Source: Bryoerythrophyllum caledonicum (taxonomy: Eukaryota; Streptophyta; Bryopsida; Pottiales; Pottiaceae). From it: a stretch of 64,000 bases of DNA. The stretch is taken from the NCBI GenBank assembly GCA_963971425.1, contig OZ020516.1, forward strand, positions 19,227,332 through 19,291,331. The letters are read 5' to 3'. Shown in pieces: positions 11,201-23,665 of the stretch (within the stretch, counting starts at the first letter, position 1; every line of letters begins with the position of its first letter). The translations under genes and the position numbers were made by a program. The notes under the pieces were generated by a model. It searched no databases. It saw nothing but the letters and a program-made list of their open reading frames with translations, and was not told the DNA's origin.

Positions 11201-13190
11201 CTTCCGGTATTTTCGAGTTGGGAAGCAAATTCAGGAATGCTAGCCAAGTCTAGACTAGGTTCATGATGTCTGAAAGCTGTAGAGTGATGCTCTAAAACTA
11301 CATTGGTTTTTGTTTTAAAATTTTTATTTTTACTTTTAACACGCTCGTGTCTATCTTTTAATTTGAGCAAAGCTTTCAATACTGCAACGTTCGGGGCCTT
11401 ACTTGTGGTTCTTGGAACGGCCTGCGATTGCTCCTACCGATCCTGATCTTCGCTCCCAGCGGCTGCAGTCGTGGCTTCTCTATGCAGGTTGTCTCCGATA
11501 TGTGCGTCCTCCTCTCTGATGTTATCGTGACCCTCCACCTTCTGGATTTCGTCACTCTCGTCAGGTCGGGACCTTCGTGTTGTTGCTGCGTATATAGCCT
11601 GCACCTCGTTGGCTTCCAAGCTCCTCGTTGGTCTTGTCCTGCGCTCCTCTCTTTTCCCTTTGTGGAGCGGTTCAACTCCAGTTATGGAATTAATGTTAGT
11701 GAGCGCTGCCGTTGGTGTTCTTGTTTCCTTCCTCGTACCTCCAGACACCCCTGCAGTCTTCGCCGGACTCTCTCCTATGATGGTGATGTGCTTCCGAACT
11801 GCCCTAGCTAGACCTTGTGCGTAAGTGCTGATTTCTTGGGACCCTGTTATCTTCTGCAGCTGCTTGGTATGGACTTCCTCCTGTTGTGTTGCTGCGGTAG
11901 TAAGTTTCACGAAGCTCCTGCCATCGTTGCTACAGATTTCCTCCTCAAACCCCAACAGTTGCACACTCGCCTCTTAATTCTTGCTGGAGTCTCTCCTCTC
12001 CTCACGTTGAGTCTCGTTGGCCCTATTTCGCTGTCGCTCTCTCATGTTCCTTCGGTCGGCCTTCTCTTGCTCGAACTGCCGATCTCCCCCTGTTTTCGAA
12101 ATATGGAGAGCTACTGCTGCCGGGTGATGGCCCTCGTCCCCTTGTGTTACTCGTCCTGTACTGCAGGATTTTGGGTCCTTGTTGTAGGTGACGCCACCAC
12201 GCGCCGGGAGCTTGTTTCCCCCTCCCTGTAGCTGAGTCGGGCTGTCTTGGTCGTCGTTGTTGGTGGTTACTGTGTCGTGAATCTCCCTCAAGGCGTCTTC
12301 TTTGTTTTGGTGTGGGAGTCCGCCGAGTCTTTGTGGTTTCCCACTCCTCCCGACATTTCTCGCGGCGCCAGTTGCTGCTTGTCCCTGTGAAACCTTAATC
12401 GTTCCTGTACGTTCGAACCATCCACCAACCTCTGCACCCGGCAAGTATTGTATCTGCCCTCGAACCCTAAGCGCTCCTCGCTCTGTAGTGTCTCTGCCAC
12501 GTTCTTCGCTGTTGATGTCGTCCTCGTCTTCAGTGCCGTCGCCTATGTTTACTTGGGCATCTCCGTCTTCACCCGCTCCGTTTCGCCCTCGCTCCCACCC
12601 GTAACTTCGGCTCTCTCTACTCGCATCTTCTTCCTTCGCCCATACAGCCGCCTTCTGTTGTCCTTGTGGCGTGGAGTTTGATCTTTTGCCATGGTTCTCT
12701 TTGGATGAATCAGTGCTCATCCAAAAAAAATCATCCATCCTGTCTACATCCTGTCTGGGTTGATATGTGTCCTGGTTACCTAATGCTTTTTCCACGGCTT
12801 GACCCTTCTCATCCCGAATGTATGCCAACTGTTCCTCCCAGAATTTTCTGTCTGATTCAGAAAAAACATTTCTTTGCTTCCAACCATTATTTGTTATGGA
12901 TGTTTTGTGTATGGACTCCCCATTTCCCGTGACGGGTATTGTCCACCAATTTCCATTCCTTCCGGATGAAATTAGCTTCTGTTCCTGGTCTTCCTCCATG
13001 TTAGATATATTCAATGGAAACGAAAATGCTTCATCCAATGGGGATGAACTCTCTACCATCCTCCAATGTTCATCCAATCTAGACATCCTCTGGTTCGGTG
13101 AGCCCTTTTTCTCCAACATTGATGGGACTTGCACTTCTCCACAATTTTCAACTAATTCGGGTGAACAATTCATCATACACAGGGATTGTG
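8240..13190 (-). other. Accessory ORF region of the Gypsy element
   Basis: Roughly 5 kb between integrase and the 3' LTR holds several open segments in the element's sense. The largest, about 8.75-10.63 kb (some 627 codons), looks whole. Its N-terminal 170 residues (VRGIPVNITYQVVQEALGL, later MAHLYTAVE) resemble the putative plant transposon protein domain known from Athila-type elements. A proline/serine-rich middle and a glutamine-rich coiled-coil C-terminal third follow. Upstream segments (about 10.7-13.2 kb) are polar and charged with no domain I recognise; I see no signal peptide or membrane anchor, so an envelope role is not supported. Function unknown; treated as part of the fossil. 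Confidence 0.55.
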
Positions 13191-13949
13191 CCTAAATATG
13201 AACGTTCTTGCTCGATCTGGACCTTTTACTGCTTCCCTGTCCGTCCTCTTTCTCCACCACCTCCACCGTGTTGCAGCCCAATATTAATCCCCAACGTTTC
13301 TCCTCCACTTCTCCTCTCCATTCTTCCTTCTCTGGTTGTTTCTGGTTGTGACTGGACTTGTCCTCTTCTCCCACGTAACTCCCTAATCTGGGGTTCTCCA
13401 ACTCCAGTTGACTAGTACCCTGCTGATTGTTTTTTGTCAGTGTTGAAGTAAACACTGGACTTTTCCAATTGCCGTGATTCCTTAGTACCACTTTTTGGTA
13501 CTCGTCTGGGTTATCTGTGTTTCCCAGGTCCTCTTCAGACTCTGCTTCCGCAAACTGCAGACATCCTAGTCCCTCCTGGTTCATCTGATCGTTTCGACCA
13601 TCCTGTTCTACCAATTTTTCCTTGTCTGGACCACTGTGTTCAGGCAATTCCAAATTGTCTGAACCCTTCTGTCTGGATGACTCCAGATCGTTATCCAAGC
13701 CATCCTTTCCCAGCCACTCCGTTTGGACTGTCTGAGCCATTCGCACCATCTGGTTTGTTGTAACTCTCGCAGAATCTGGACTTCCTGGGGGAGTCAGAGT
13801 CTTCTGAACTTGGTCGTTAGGACTACTATCTCCCTTTTGCTGCTCAATCCGTCCCTGGATTGAGGCATCTGATATGACTGGAAGTGCCTGGTTGGTTTCA
13901 TAAAACCGATAGGGCTTGAGCTTGTTGATGTTGACCAAAATTGGGTTTG

Positions 13950-16900
13950 GCTCAAAATTATCCACCTTCACCAAAAGAGTGGTGTTGTTCGGTAACCTGT
14001 ACTGGATCCGGTAAGGCCCAAACCACCGGCTCTTGAATTTACCAGTGTGCTCCTTATGGCCCTTTGGGTACCATAAAACATGATCTCCAATCTGGAAGTC
14101 CTTTTGCTTGTAATGTTGCTGACTCCAGAGCGCTCTGTCCCACTGCCGTTTGCCCACCTACTCCTGGGCCACTGTCCGGTAAGTGTCCACGTGTTCCAGA
14201 TCTGCAATCCGAGCTGCCAAGACCCGCGTAGCTGTATAATCCAGAGATCCTTCCGATGTCTGGGTTGGGATCAGGTACTCTGTAGGCATCATCGGATGTA
14301 AGCCGTACACCAGCTGGAATGGTGTATGTCCTGTGGACACCTTGTAGGCTGTTCTGTAGGAAAACAACACGGTATGGAGATGTTCGTCCCAGTCCGTGCG
14401 CTTCTCATTCACCAATTTGGTGAGGAGCTCGCCGATCGCCTTGTTGGTCGATTCCGCTTGACCATTCCCTTGTGGATAGTATGTTGTAGAAGTTCGGTGC
14501 TGGAGGAAAAAATGGTCCACCAGATACTCGATTGCTTCATTGATAAAGTGAGAACCTTGGTCGCTGACAAGTGTCAAAGGACACCCGTACCTGGTCAATA
14601 TCTGTTCATACAGAAATCTTGCAGTGACTGCAGCAGAGTTCATTCGCAAGGCCCGAGCCTCAACCCACTTGGTAGCGTAATCGGTTGCCACCAAAATGTA
14701 CCGACACCCTGATCTGGACGCCATGGGTTTGATGGGTCCAAAAAAGTCCAGTCCCCACTTCATGAAGGGCTCCGCGGACATGCTGGTAACAAGTTTAGCA
14801 AGTCCCGTGGTGGTCATCCCTCCCACCCGTTGACATTTGTCACAGGCCCGACAATACTCCGATACATCTCTGTGTATGGCTGGCCACCAATATCCAGCAT
14901 CCAGAATCTTTCGTGCAGTAATGTCTTGTGAAAAATGGCCGCCTCCAACTCCCATGTGTAGTTCCCGCATCACCAGTTCGGCTTGACCGGGGTCTAGTAC
15001 TCGACGGATAACCAGATCCTGCCCCCTCTTGTGCAGCACTCCCGATATGAGTGTGAACGGAAGGGATTTGAGGATGAGCTTCCGTTGTTCGTCCTTGGTC
15101 AACTCCCGTCGCAAATGTCCAGTGCGGAGGTAGGCTGTCACATCCTGTAACCACTCTGGGTTTACATAGAACAGACCCGCATCTCCAGTTTGATCTTCCA
15201 CTCCAGTTGGGGGTTCACCATTGGGTAATCTGGACAACGCATCCGCGATTCCATGGGTCTTGCCTGGTTTATAAACCACAGTAAAATCGTATTCCTGGAA
15301 AAGTAAGAGCCATCGGGCGATTCTCCCAGATACCTGTGGTTTATTAATCAGGTACACTAAAGCCATGTGGTCAACAAAAAAAACAATTTTATTGCCCAAT
15401 AAGTAATGTCGGTACTTACTCAGAGCATACACCATCGCCAGAGCTTCCCGTTCAGTTGTAGTGTAGTTCTTCTCAGCTGAATTCAACAGTCGAGAAGCAT
15501 AGGAGATTGGCTGGTCACATTTCCCAGTGGGATTTTGGGCCAGCATGACGCCCACAGCAATGTTGGAGGCATCTGTATGTATGTGGAACTCCAGATCCCA
15601 ATGTGGTACAATGAGAATCGGGGCATTCAGGTACGTCTTCTTGATGTCCAACCAAGCCTTCTCGCATTTATCCGTCCAAATGAACTCCTCAGTTTGGCGC
15701 ATGAGTTTGGTAATGGGTTCCATGATGTGTGCATAGGACCGGATATAGCACCGGTTGAACTGGGCAAAGCCGTTGAACACCTGGACGTCCCTAGGTTTGG
15801 TCGGTCTTGACATGTTGGCAATGACCTCGATCTTCTTCGGATCTGGAAATTTGCCTTCTCTGGACACGACGTGGCCTAATATGATTCCAGAGTACACAAG
15901 TAGTGCACATTTCTCCGGGTTCAGACTAATGCCGTACTCCCGACACTTGATAAAGCACAGCCAAAGCTTCTCCAGGTGAGTGAATATATCACTGTATACG
16001 CTGAAGTCGTCTAGAAACAGCTTCATGAAGTCATCAATATACTCCCGAAATGCTTTGTTGACTGCCCTCTGGTATGTAGGCGGAGCGTTCTTGAGTCCAA
16101 ATGGCATAACTATCCAGACAAAAGCTCCCCAGTCTGTAACAAAGGCTGTCTTGTACCTGTCCTCCGGAGCAATTTGGATCTGATGATATCCAGAGTATCC
16201 GTCCAGGAACGAGTACATCTCATGACCCGCCACAGTATCCAGAACTTCGTCTGTAAAAGGTAATGGATACGGGTCTTTTTTGGTTGCTGCATTCAGCTTC
16301 CGGAAGTCTATGCATATGCGTAACTTCCCATTCTTCTTGGGCACAATGACTATGGGTGATAGCCATGTAGCATCCTCCACTGGGGCGATGAATCCAGCCT
16401 GGAGCAACTTGTCCAGATCACGCTTGACAATGCTGGCGTAGTTTGGATTCATCCGGTATCGGGCTTGATGGGCTGGAGGTATGTCCTTCTCCAACTCAAT
16501 CCGATGTTGGGCGATTGAAGGAGGGATCCCTTTCAAATCCTTGTATGTCCATGCAAAGACATCCTTATACTCCCGAAGGAGTGTCTCTACTTGTGCAGCC
16601 AATTCTGGGTCTAGATCAGCATTTATCCGCAAATACTGTGGTTCCTCTTCTGTCCCCACATTGACCTTGCGCTGTTGTTCTGACTCAGGAAGTGTCCAGG
16701 CCGCCACCTGCATGTCCTGGACCTTGATCCGCACGGGAGTTTCGTCTACATCGATGTCACCTTCTGTGAATGTATAGAAGTGCGCCGGGTACGTGGCCTG
16801 TGGACTCTTCTCGTTCTCTCCAGAAGTTTGTGTGTCTCGTGCTGACTTTGGTACTAGCGGAGTATGTGGGAGGGGGTCCGAATCTGGACCTACACCAAAA

Positions 16901-17400
16901 CTTGGTAAGGTTACGGTTCCAACAACCAAGACATCTGGTTCTGTATCTAGCCATCGGGTCTCTTCTTCTTCGGTCAGTCCCACTTCAAAGCTGTAGGCGA
17001 CTACAACCTCTGGCAGCTTAGGTCTGGGGCCTGTGCGCTGGTTGACTGGAATGGTCTTGACATTGCCGCCTCCACGAATGGTCACAAGGTTGTTGCCCCA
17101 ATCATGCTGGACTTTGGCATCTATCAGCCATGGTCTTCCCAACAACATGCTGTAAGCTTCGTTAACCTCCTTGTTCTTGATGACCGTAAGACTAATCAGG
17201 TATGGAATACCATGAATGTGAATCTTAACATTCCGTATAAGGCCCACCGGTTCCACTACCGTCTGATCTGCCATACGTAATCTGTATGGTGCAGATTGTG
17301 GGTCTCTGAGACCCAAACGCTTCTGCTCCTCTTCTGTGATGAGATTAACTCCAGAGCCGCCATCCAGCAGAACATTTTCCAGAGTGCCAGTACCAATTTG
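13950..17400 (-). other. Gypsy pol region: PR, RT, RNase H, IN
   Basis: In element order: an aspartic protease with LLDGGSGVNLI (about 17.35 kb); reverse transcriptase with CIDFRKLNAATKKD, MPFGLKNAPPTYQ and the LFLDD catalytic box (about 15.8-16.5 kb); RNase H with HTDASNIAVGVML and FFVDHMAL (about 15.2-15.6 kb); integrase with an HHCC zinc site (about 14.85-14.95 kb), a DDE core showing VATDY, VSDQGSHF and GQAESTNK (about 14.4-14.75 kb), and a C-terminal GPY/F module with RWFGPYRI (about 14.05 kb). All expected catalytic parts are recognisable, though the region is not whole. Confidence 0.9.
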
Positions 17401-18099
17401 TACGCGTAGTACTGGTAAATTCCGGTCTACATCTACCGCAGCACTAGAGACTGGACTTGGTACCTTGGAGGTATCGGGGTCCATGGTCGGAGTGGTACTC
17501 TTCTCTAGAGTTGCCCGTGGTTCTGAAGAGGGGAACAAGTGAGTCCTCATAAAGTCACTGAGGTTGGGGGCCATGTGCAGTAGCTGTCCAAGGGTCACCG
17601 TCATTGGACTCTGTAATATCTTCCGCCCCACTCCTGGAATGATATTTGTTGGGCCTCCTAACTGAGGTGGTTCGCTCGGTGTGGCCTCCTTGGGGTGGAC
17701 TGAACTTTCCAGGACATCAGAGTCTGGAAAATCCAACCAGTCTTCAGAAGAGGAAGGTACAACTTCCTTGTCTGGGTCTGGAGTGGGCTGAGTAGAAGTT
17801 GTGTCTTGATCAGCCTGCTCTTCCTCTTGCATTTCCTTGATGGTATCCATCATCGCATTTCTCAATCTTTCTTCTTCTTTCCAATCTGCTTGAGTCCATG
17901 CGCTCCGAGGTTCAGGAGCTTGGTCCTCCTTGTCTGGTGCTGCTACCTTCGCCTTGAGACGCTGAGCTCTTGTCAAGCTGGCTACTGCAACTAGATCTTC
18001 TTCCTCCAGTAATTGGATCTCCACGTTGCTCACGTGGTGGGCAGGATGAGCCTTGCTCTTAGCCGTCGTGGCTAGAAACTCTTCCCACTCCTTCTTGCA

Positions 18100-20510
18100 C
18101 GGACAATTGTATCTCCGGTGTCCCGGTTGACCGCATAAGTGGCAAACCTCTGGCCTGTTATAATTGGAGTCGCCACCTCCAGCACGCGAATACACCGTTC
18201 TGGAGTAGCTTCCGGAAGAATTCTGTTGTGGGCCTTGGTTTGATTCAGGCTGGATCCGGACTTCATTTACATTCACTGATGCTCCCTCCGTGTTTTTTCG
18301 AGACAGTCCTTGTGGATTACCTGGATTGAACCAGCAATCGGGCTCCAGATGTCCTGCACGTTTGCACCGGGTGCAAAATTTCTTGGGCGCTTCTGGAGTG
18401 GCCGCCTTACTCGTGGTGCCTCCATTCTTGCCACTGGAGTCGTTTCTTCGGATCTCGATACCTGTTGTTTTACCATTCAGGTCCGAACAGTTCTCCTCGC
18501 ATCGAAGTGCTGCATCCAACAACTCTGTCAAAGTCCGGGCTGGAGCAATGCTCGTGGTGAACTTGATGTACTCCAAGAGTCCAGCTCGGAAGTTAGTAAT
18601 TCGGAAGCCCTCTCCTGGATCCGACTGCAGACATTTCATCAATGTCATGAACCGGTCATAGTAATCCTGGACTTTTTCTCCCACCTGCTGTGCGAAGGAC
18701 TTGAGTTCTCTGTACACGGCTTCATCAGTAGTCTAGCTCCGGTACCGTTTCCGAAATGCCGCCTTGATGTCAGCCCATGAGCAGTACAGGTGATTCTCCA
18801 GATATGTCTCATACCAGGCTCCAACTTTGTCTCCCAAAGTGGTCCCAAACAAATTGATGATCACTTGTTCGTCGGTTTCTCCATTATGCCACAATGTCCT
18901 CTCGAACTGGAGTATGTGAGCGTCTGGATTACTCCCCTCCTTGTTCTTGGTGTACGTCAGGGGTTTCCTGTTCGGTACTACCGCCGCGGGTGCTGCGGTT
19001 CGCCAAACTGGAGCTGGTGCTGGGGGTCCAGTTGAGTAATCTGGTGGAGGATACGTCCGAATGGGTCCTCTGTACGTGGTCTCTCCAGGCGGCAACGGTC
19101 TGTCGTCTACCACTGGTAGATAACCGGAGCTTGATTTTGGAGCCAAACCTGGGGGTGGGCCCATACGTACAAACTCTAGAGCCCTGGATCTAGGTCCTAG
19201 TGTAACGACCTGAGGTGGGTAGACCGTAGGATACGTACCCACATACGGCTGCTCCTTGTAGTGCACCGGTTCCCGTGCCCTGGATAATGTTCCAATTGGA
19301 TGGACTGGACCTCCTGGACCTGCGCCCCTGCCGTCGGGTCTGGGCGTTGGCGTTGCTCCCATTGTCCTGGAAGGCCGCCTGTCCATGTATTCCCATTCCT
19401 CTGAGTCTGGTTGTCTAGATGAGTCTCCCAGCCGCTCTGTAGGGCCGATCTCTGGGACATGTCTCCATCTTCCCAACGGGTCTGGTTGTGGTGCTGCTGT
19501 TGATGGCTCCGCTACACTCTGCCATGCTTCCCACCACTGGAAAGTCTGTTGTCGGGCCTCGTCCTTCCGCCTTTAAATGTCTGCAGCCCTCTGGTCCTCC
19601 AGGCGTTGTTGCTCTTCCTGCCACGTCTTCTCTGCATCTTGTCGTTGGGTCTGCTCTTGCAGTAACCTTATGGCTTCCGGGAGTTCAGGTCCAGCTCTTG
19701 TCTGATAGCCCCACTCTCTTCGTTGCGGTTGTACTGGGCCTCCTTGTGTCCTTTGGCGTCTTGCCTCCTTCTCCGCCCTTTGTTGAGCCTTAAACTCGTC
19801 CAACATTCGCCTTTGTTCAAAGATGAACTCTACATCATGGTCGAAATCTGCTTCTTCTCTGAAGTGGACTGTTGGTGTCCTTCGTGTAGGTGGAAATCCT
19901 TGATTGCTCCTGTGCTCGTCCAGTCCTGGACGTCCCACATGTGGTCCTGGGCGTCCCATATCTAGACCATATCTCCTTGGGTATTCGTGTCCCAACCTCT
20001 GGCTCATTTCATCCAAACTAGCACGTAGATTGTCTGGAGTTTGAGCTTCATACCTTGGAGTTGGCGGTCTTTTCCATGCCCGGAGGTCCATCCTCTCCTC
20101 TAGGTCTGGATCATTGACCAACATGCTGACATTCGTCTGAACCGGCTCCCATCGGTGGTGGAGTGTGCCTTCAGGGACTCCAAACTCCCTCTGGTTCATC
20201 TCTGGTGCTCCCTGTGCTTCTCTGTTGTCCTGTCCTGTCCAGATCGGGAGCTCTCCTAGATCTCCGAGTCCGTCTGGTCTTCTCTGGGGCAACTCGTCTG
20301 CCCCTTGTGATGAATTTTCTCCAATCACCTCCATGTCGACTGGATGTCTCCGGTTCGCCGTACTTTCCTCTGAGCTTGGGTTCCGGTACCCTGTAGTGTC
20401 TTCTGCCTCTACTTTCTGCTCCTGAATCCTTGGTAGAATTCGTCTCCTCTCTTGCTGTGCTTGGAATCTTGCTGCGAGCTCTATGTCCAGACCTTCATGG
20501 TCGCCCTCCA
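18100..20510 (-). other. Gypsy gag region
   Basis: The first part is glutamine- and arginine-rich. The middle has a retrotransposon gag domain (WYETYLENHLYCSWADIKAA, about 18.75-18.95 kb). Near the end are two CCHC zinc knuckles, CTRCKRAGHLEPDC (about 18.35 kb) and CHLCGQPGHRRYNC (about 18.12 kb). Gag would form the virus-like particle and bind RNA. The region is broken. Confidence 0.8.
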
Positions 20511-21929
20511 TCCTGTAGCAGGTGCTGCCACTGTATGTTATGACTTCTTTGTTGTATCACTCAAGTAGTGCGCTTCTCCAGCCCTCCAGTGTGTGGTCCT
20601 CCAGTCAGTTACCTCCTCCGGTACTGCCTTTGTCACCTGCACCTGGTCTGGTCTTTTGCCACTGTCATGTTTCTACACCCAGATCACCCCACTCATACCA
20701 GTAGTCAGTAGTACATGCTCTTCATTCAGGTTAGGTCCTTTCTTGGTTCCAGATCATTTGTTTCGCTGTCAAATATTCTTTGCCAACATTTTCTCTAGGA
20801 TAACACTGGTCTAGCCACTGCTTCCTCTTCTGTTCATTTCCCACTGGATGTCCAGGTCTGATTTCCAGCTACACCCTTTCTCCTTACCCAATTTCAAGTT
20901 TGAGTCTTAGGTCCCAATTTGCCCTAACTGTGCTCACTGATTTAGGTTCTCGTTTCTTGATTTTCTGCCGGCCATACACATTTGTTGTTTTTGTTCTTCC
21001 CTGTTTATGGTTTTTACGTTTTCATATTAATTTTTATGAATGTCCAGATATTAATACATATCTCAGGTTACATCCAGTTCATGTCTAGTTTTGTTTGGAT
21101 TCCTTACTGATGTAGCCAATAATTGTCCAGATTTTTTTTTTTTTTTTTTTTAACGTCCAGTTACTGTCTACGTTCAGTTACTGGTAGTTGTTTACATCCA
21201 TAGATGACAATCATCCAAACAACATCCCCACTCCATTCAACCCAACTGCAGAATTTTTGGATTTGGAACTTACCTTAGTAACACTGGACTATCCCCCTTT
21301 TATCGTGGGATCAGTCCTCTGATTCAGCGCTAGTCATGTGTTGGCTGCACTTTGGCGCCTCCAGATAATCGTCGCCTAGACCACTGCTCCAAGGTTCTAA
21401 TGCCAGTACCCGAGTCACGACAGGGGTCCGGGTGTCATAGGCAGGGATGTTGGGGGTAGTACTGCTCGGCTGCGGGGGTGTAGATGTAGACTCTGAATGT
21501 GCTAGTGGAGAGTCCAAAGGCAGTCTTCGGGAGTTGTGCAACTTGAGTTCCTGGACCGTAATCCTGGACGTCTCCTTGTACCGTGGGGTAGGTCTGGGAA
21601 GACTCTAACAGGGGTGATATGAGTCTGGACACTCCAGATGTCGCAGGATGCCCCTCTGAAATTCTTCAAGTGTGAGATGGTCACAGCTGGAGGGGCTGTT
21701 TGGGGCCGTATAGAAGGCTTCGTCCTCCTCCAAGCCCTGGTAGCTGCGGTTGCCCACGTAATGGTCAAAGTTCGCAATGAATCGTTCCAATGGGAGCTGC
21801 GCCTCACTCTTGAACTCTGTGCTCTTCCTTGACCCCATCCACCTGGACTTGGTCAATTGTGTGGGGCTGCTACAGATTCTGCAGAGACGTCACCAATGGT
21901 GAAAAAATGTTGTCCATTTTTGGACTAGA

Positions 21930-22440
21930 CTGTACAGCAGGATCTGGTCAGGGTATCCGCCGGACTTCAATTCAGCAGGGTCTCGCCAGGATTTCGGTGG
22001 ATCTTCACTGCTGCAGGGTATTTTCAGGATCTCTGGTGATCTGTACTGCTGCAGGGTAGGGTCCGGGTCGTTGCTGGACGTCACTTGAACAGGGTATCAC
22101 CGGGTATCTGCTCGACTTCACGCCAGTAGGGTATCGTCAAGGTATCTGCCGGACTTGACTCCAGTAGGGGGTCGCCAGGGTATGGGCCGGATCTCGGCCG
22201 GACTGCCCTTCAACCGGATATCTACAGGATCTCTTCTGGACGTGACTACAGTCGGGTATCTCCAGGCTTCTACCGGACTTCACTGCGGCAGGGTGTCGCC
22301 AGGGTATCTGCGGTTCTTCTACTGCAGAGTATCACCGGATCTCGGCCGGACTTCTTCTGTTTGTGGCTGTCTGTAGCTGTCTGTGGCCGGGCCGTGTCTG
22401 TCTGTGGCCGGGCCGTGTCTGTCTGTGGCCTGTCTGTACG
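21930..22440 (-). repeat. Degenerate tandem repeats in Gypsy leader
   Basis: Between the primer-binding site and gag, a unit of roughly 45-50 bases containing gccagggtatctgccggact recurs imperfectly at 21930-22345. A shorter 22-base unit (gtggccgggccgtgtctgtc) repeats at about 22372-22440. No coding role is evident; leaders of large Gypsy elements often hold such repeats. Confidence 0.6.
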
Positions 22441-22550
22441 TGTCTGCAGCTGGTGGCACTGGTTTGCTGCCGCTTGATCCGCCGCTTCCGGCTACCCTCC
22501 AGAACTGTGTTGGCATGCGCTGCGGGTCAACAAGAGCCACTTGGTTCGAA

Positions 22551-22567
22551 CTTATGCATGGTCGCCA
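22551..22567 (-). other. Primer-binding site, tRNA-Arg-like
   Basis: One base inside the 5' LTR the element reads TGGCGACCATGCATAAG. On the opposite strand GTTCGAA followed 14 bases later by GCCA looks like a tRNA T-loop, acceptor stem and CCA end. The first eight bases fit the 3' end of plant tRNA-Arg genes ending GGTCG-CCA; the assignment is inference. Confidence 0.5.
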
Positions 22568-22568
22568 A

Positions 22569-23474
22569 TGTTAAAGGGGGATGTCACCCAAAAATTAGGT
22601 GAAACATCTTCTCTACACTTGTCCAAACTGTAATTCCCAGCCATAAGACACAAGGCAAGGATCTGACTTGTACTGAATCTTAAAACCTCCGAATTGACCT
22701 CGATCTGAATCTAGATCTGAATTCACGGTTTGTTAGGACTTCGGTTCTGTAGTTTTTCTTGCGTTTAACGTATAGATCTGAAGTTTCCGTACTCAATTAC
22801 AACGAATCAGGACATACCCACAACAGATCCGGACTCGTTTCCACCTCTAACACACTAGTTTTGGTCGGGGTTTAGTAGATCAAGCTAGATCTGTACCAGA
22901 TCTAATGGATTTAGGCCAGATCTACAATACCCACAACCAAATTGCACTCAAATGCTCTTCTAACAACAAGATCTACTCACACATTCGCAACACCAACACA
23001 AACACGCAAGAAATAGTATCCAATTCATACTTTACTTCCTCAAACCTTCACAAACCTCTTCCATACTCTCTACAACTATAGGTCCGCACATTAGCTCCAG
23101 ATCTTAACTCTCTAACCACACTTCTACATTCTACTCTCACACATTACGAGCTCCACACAGATACACACGAAGAGAGAAGAAGAGAAGAGAGAATCAGCCT
23201 CCAACCCAAGAGGGCGGCTCTCTACCCCCTCCAAACCCTAATCTGCCCTAATGGATGAAAAATGTCCGGATGGATGACATCCAGGTCTGGACAGTTTCAT
23301 CCAAAGTACAGACAATTCCATCCAAAGTACAGACAGTTCATCCACTGTCAATTCATGACAGTTTCATCCACTGTCCAGATTCATCCACTGGTTTACTTTT
23401 TAACCATAACTACTTAGTAACTTCCAAAAAATTACTACCGGGACCTTGTAACATGCCTAAATCTCCGGTTAACA
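22569..23474 (-). repeat. 5' LTR of the Gypsy element
   Basis: 906 bp, matching 7130-8014. The 21-bp excess is an extra copy of a tccaaagtacagacaattcca-type step near 23310. The element's promoter is expected here, but I did not identify a convincing TATA box. Confidence 0.95.
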
Positions 23475-23665
23475 CCTCTACATCCATCTGGTGCAGAATT
23501 TAGACATTGCACACACCTTCGGTACACGTTCAACAGCTGCTGCTTCATGCACGCCTGCCGCAGTTCTTCGCTCGTCACCAACTCGATCACCTCGCGACCA
23601 AGACCTTGAATTTTCAAAAAGCAACAAAGAAGACATACCGTACCCAAGGGTCGGATTTGGCACAA
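23475..23665 (-). pseudogene. Unidentified captured exon, upstream half
   Basis: A minus-strand open frame reads VIELVTSEELRQACMKQ, then NVYRRCVQCLNSAPDGC, reaching the LTR at 23475. The frame resumes beyond the retrotransposon at 7129. Together the halves show a CxxC-x7-CxxC pattern, which could be a small zinc site. The composition is exon-like. I do not recognise the family; it lies between the captured TFIIE-alpha and golgin pieces. Confidence 0.45.

Larger units (their letters stand above)
7130..23474 (-). mobile_element. Ty3/Gypsy LTR retrotransposon (fossil, broken)
   Basis: A 16,345-bp element on the minus strand, bounded by two LTRs that begin TGTTAA and end TTAACA and flanked by the 5-bp duplication CCTCT (7125-7129 and 23475-23479). 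Order in its own direction: 5' LTR, primer-binding site, a 2-kb leader with tandem repeats, gag with two zinc knuckles, protease, reverse transcriptase, RNase H, integrase, about 5 kb of accessory ORFs, polypurine tract, 3' LTR. RT before integrase places it in Ty3/Gypsy. No chromodomain is visible after integrase, and the long non-gag/pol region recalls the Tat/Athila (non-chromovirus) side; lineage is inference. The coding part is interrupted about two to four times. The LTRs differ at about 14 sites in 885 plus one 21-bp length change, so insertion was recent, perhaps of the order of a million years at plant-like rates. Confidence 0.93.

Noticed and set aside
8749-13190. Envelope gene of the Gypsy element
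   Set aside because: The position fits, but I see no signal peptide, membrane segment or glycoprotein-like pattern. The proteins look soluble, coiled-coil and low-complexity.
22543-22567. A tRNA gene at the GTTCGAA...GCCA sequence
   Set aside because: Only the 3' quarter resembles a tRNA and it sits exactly at the LTR edge, so it is the primer-binding site.
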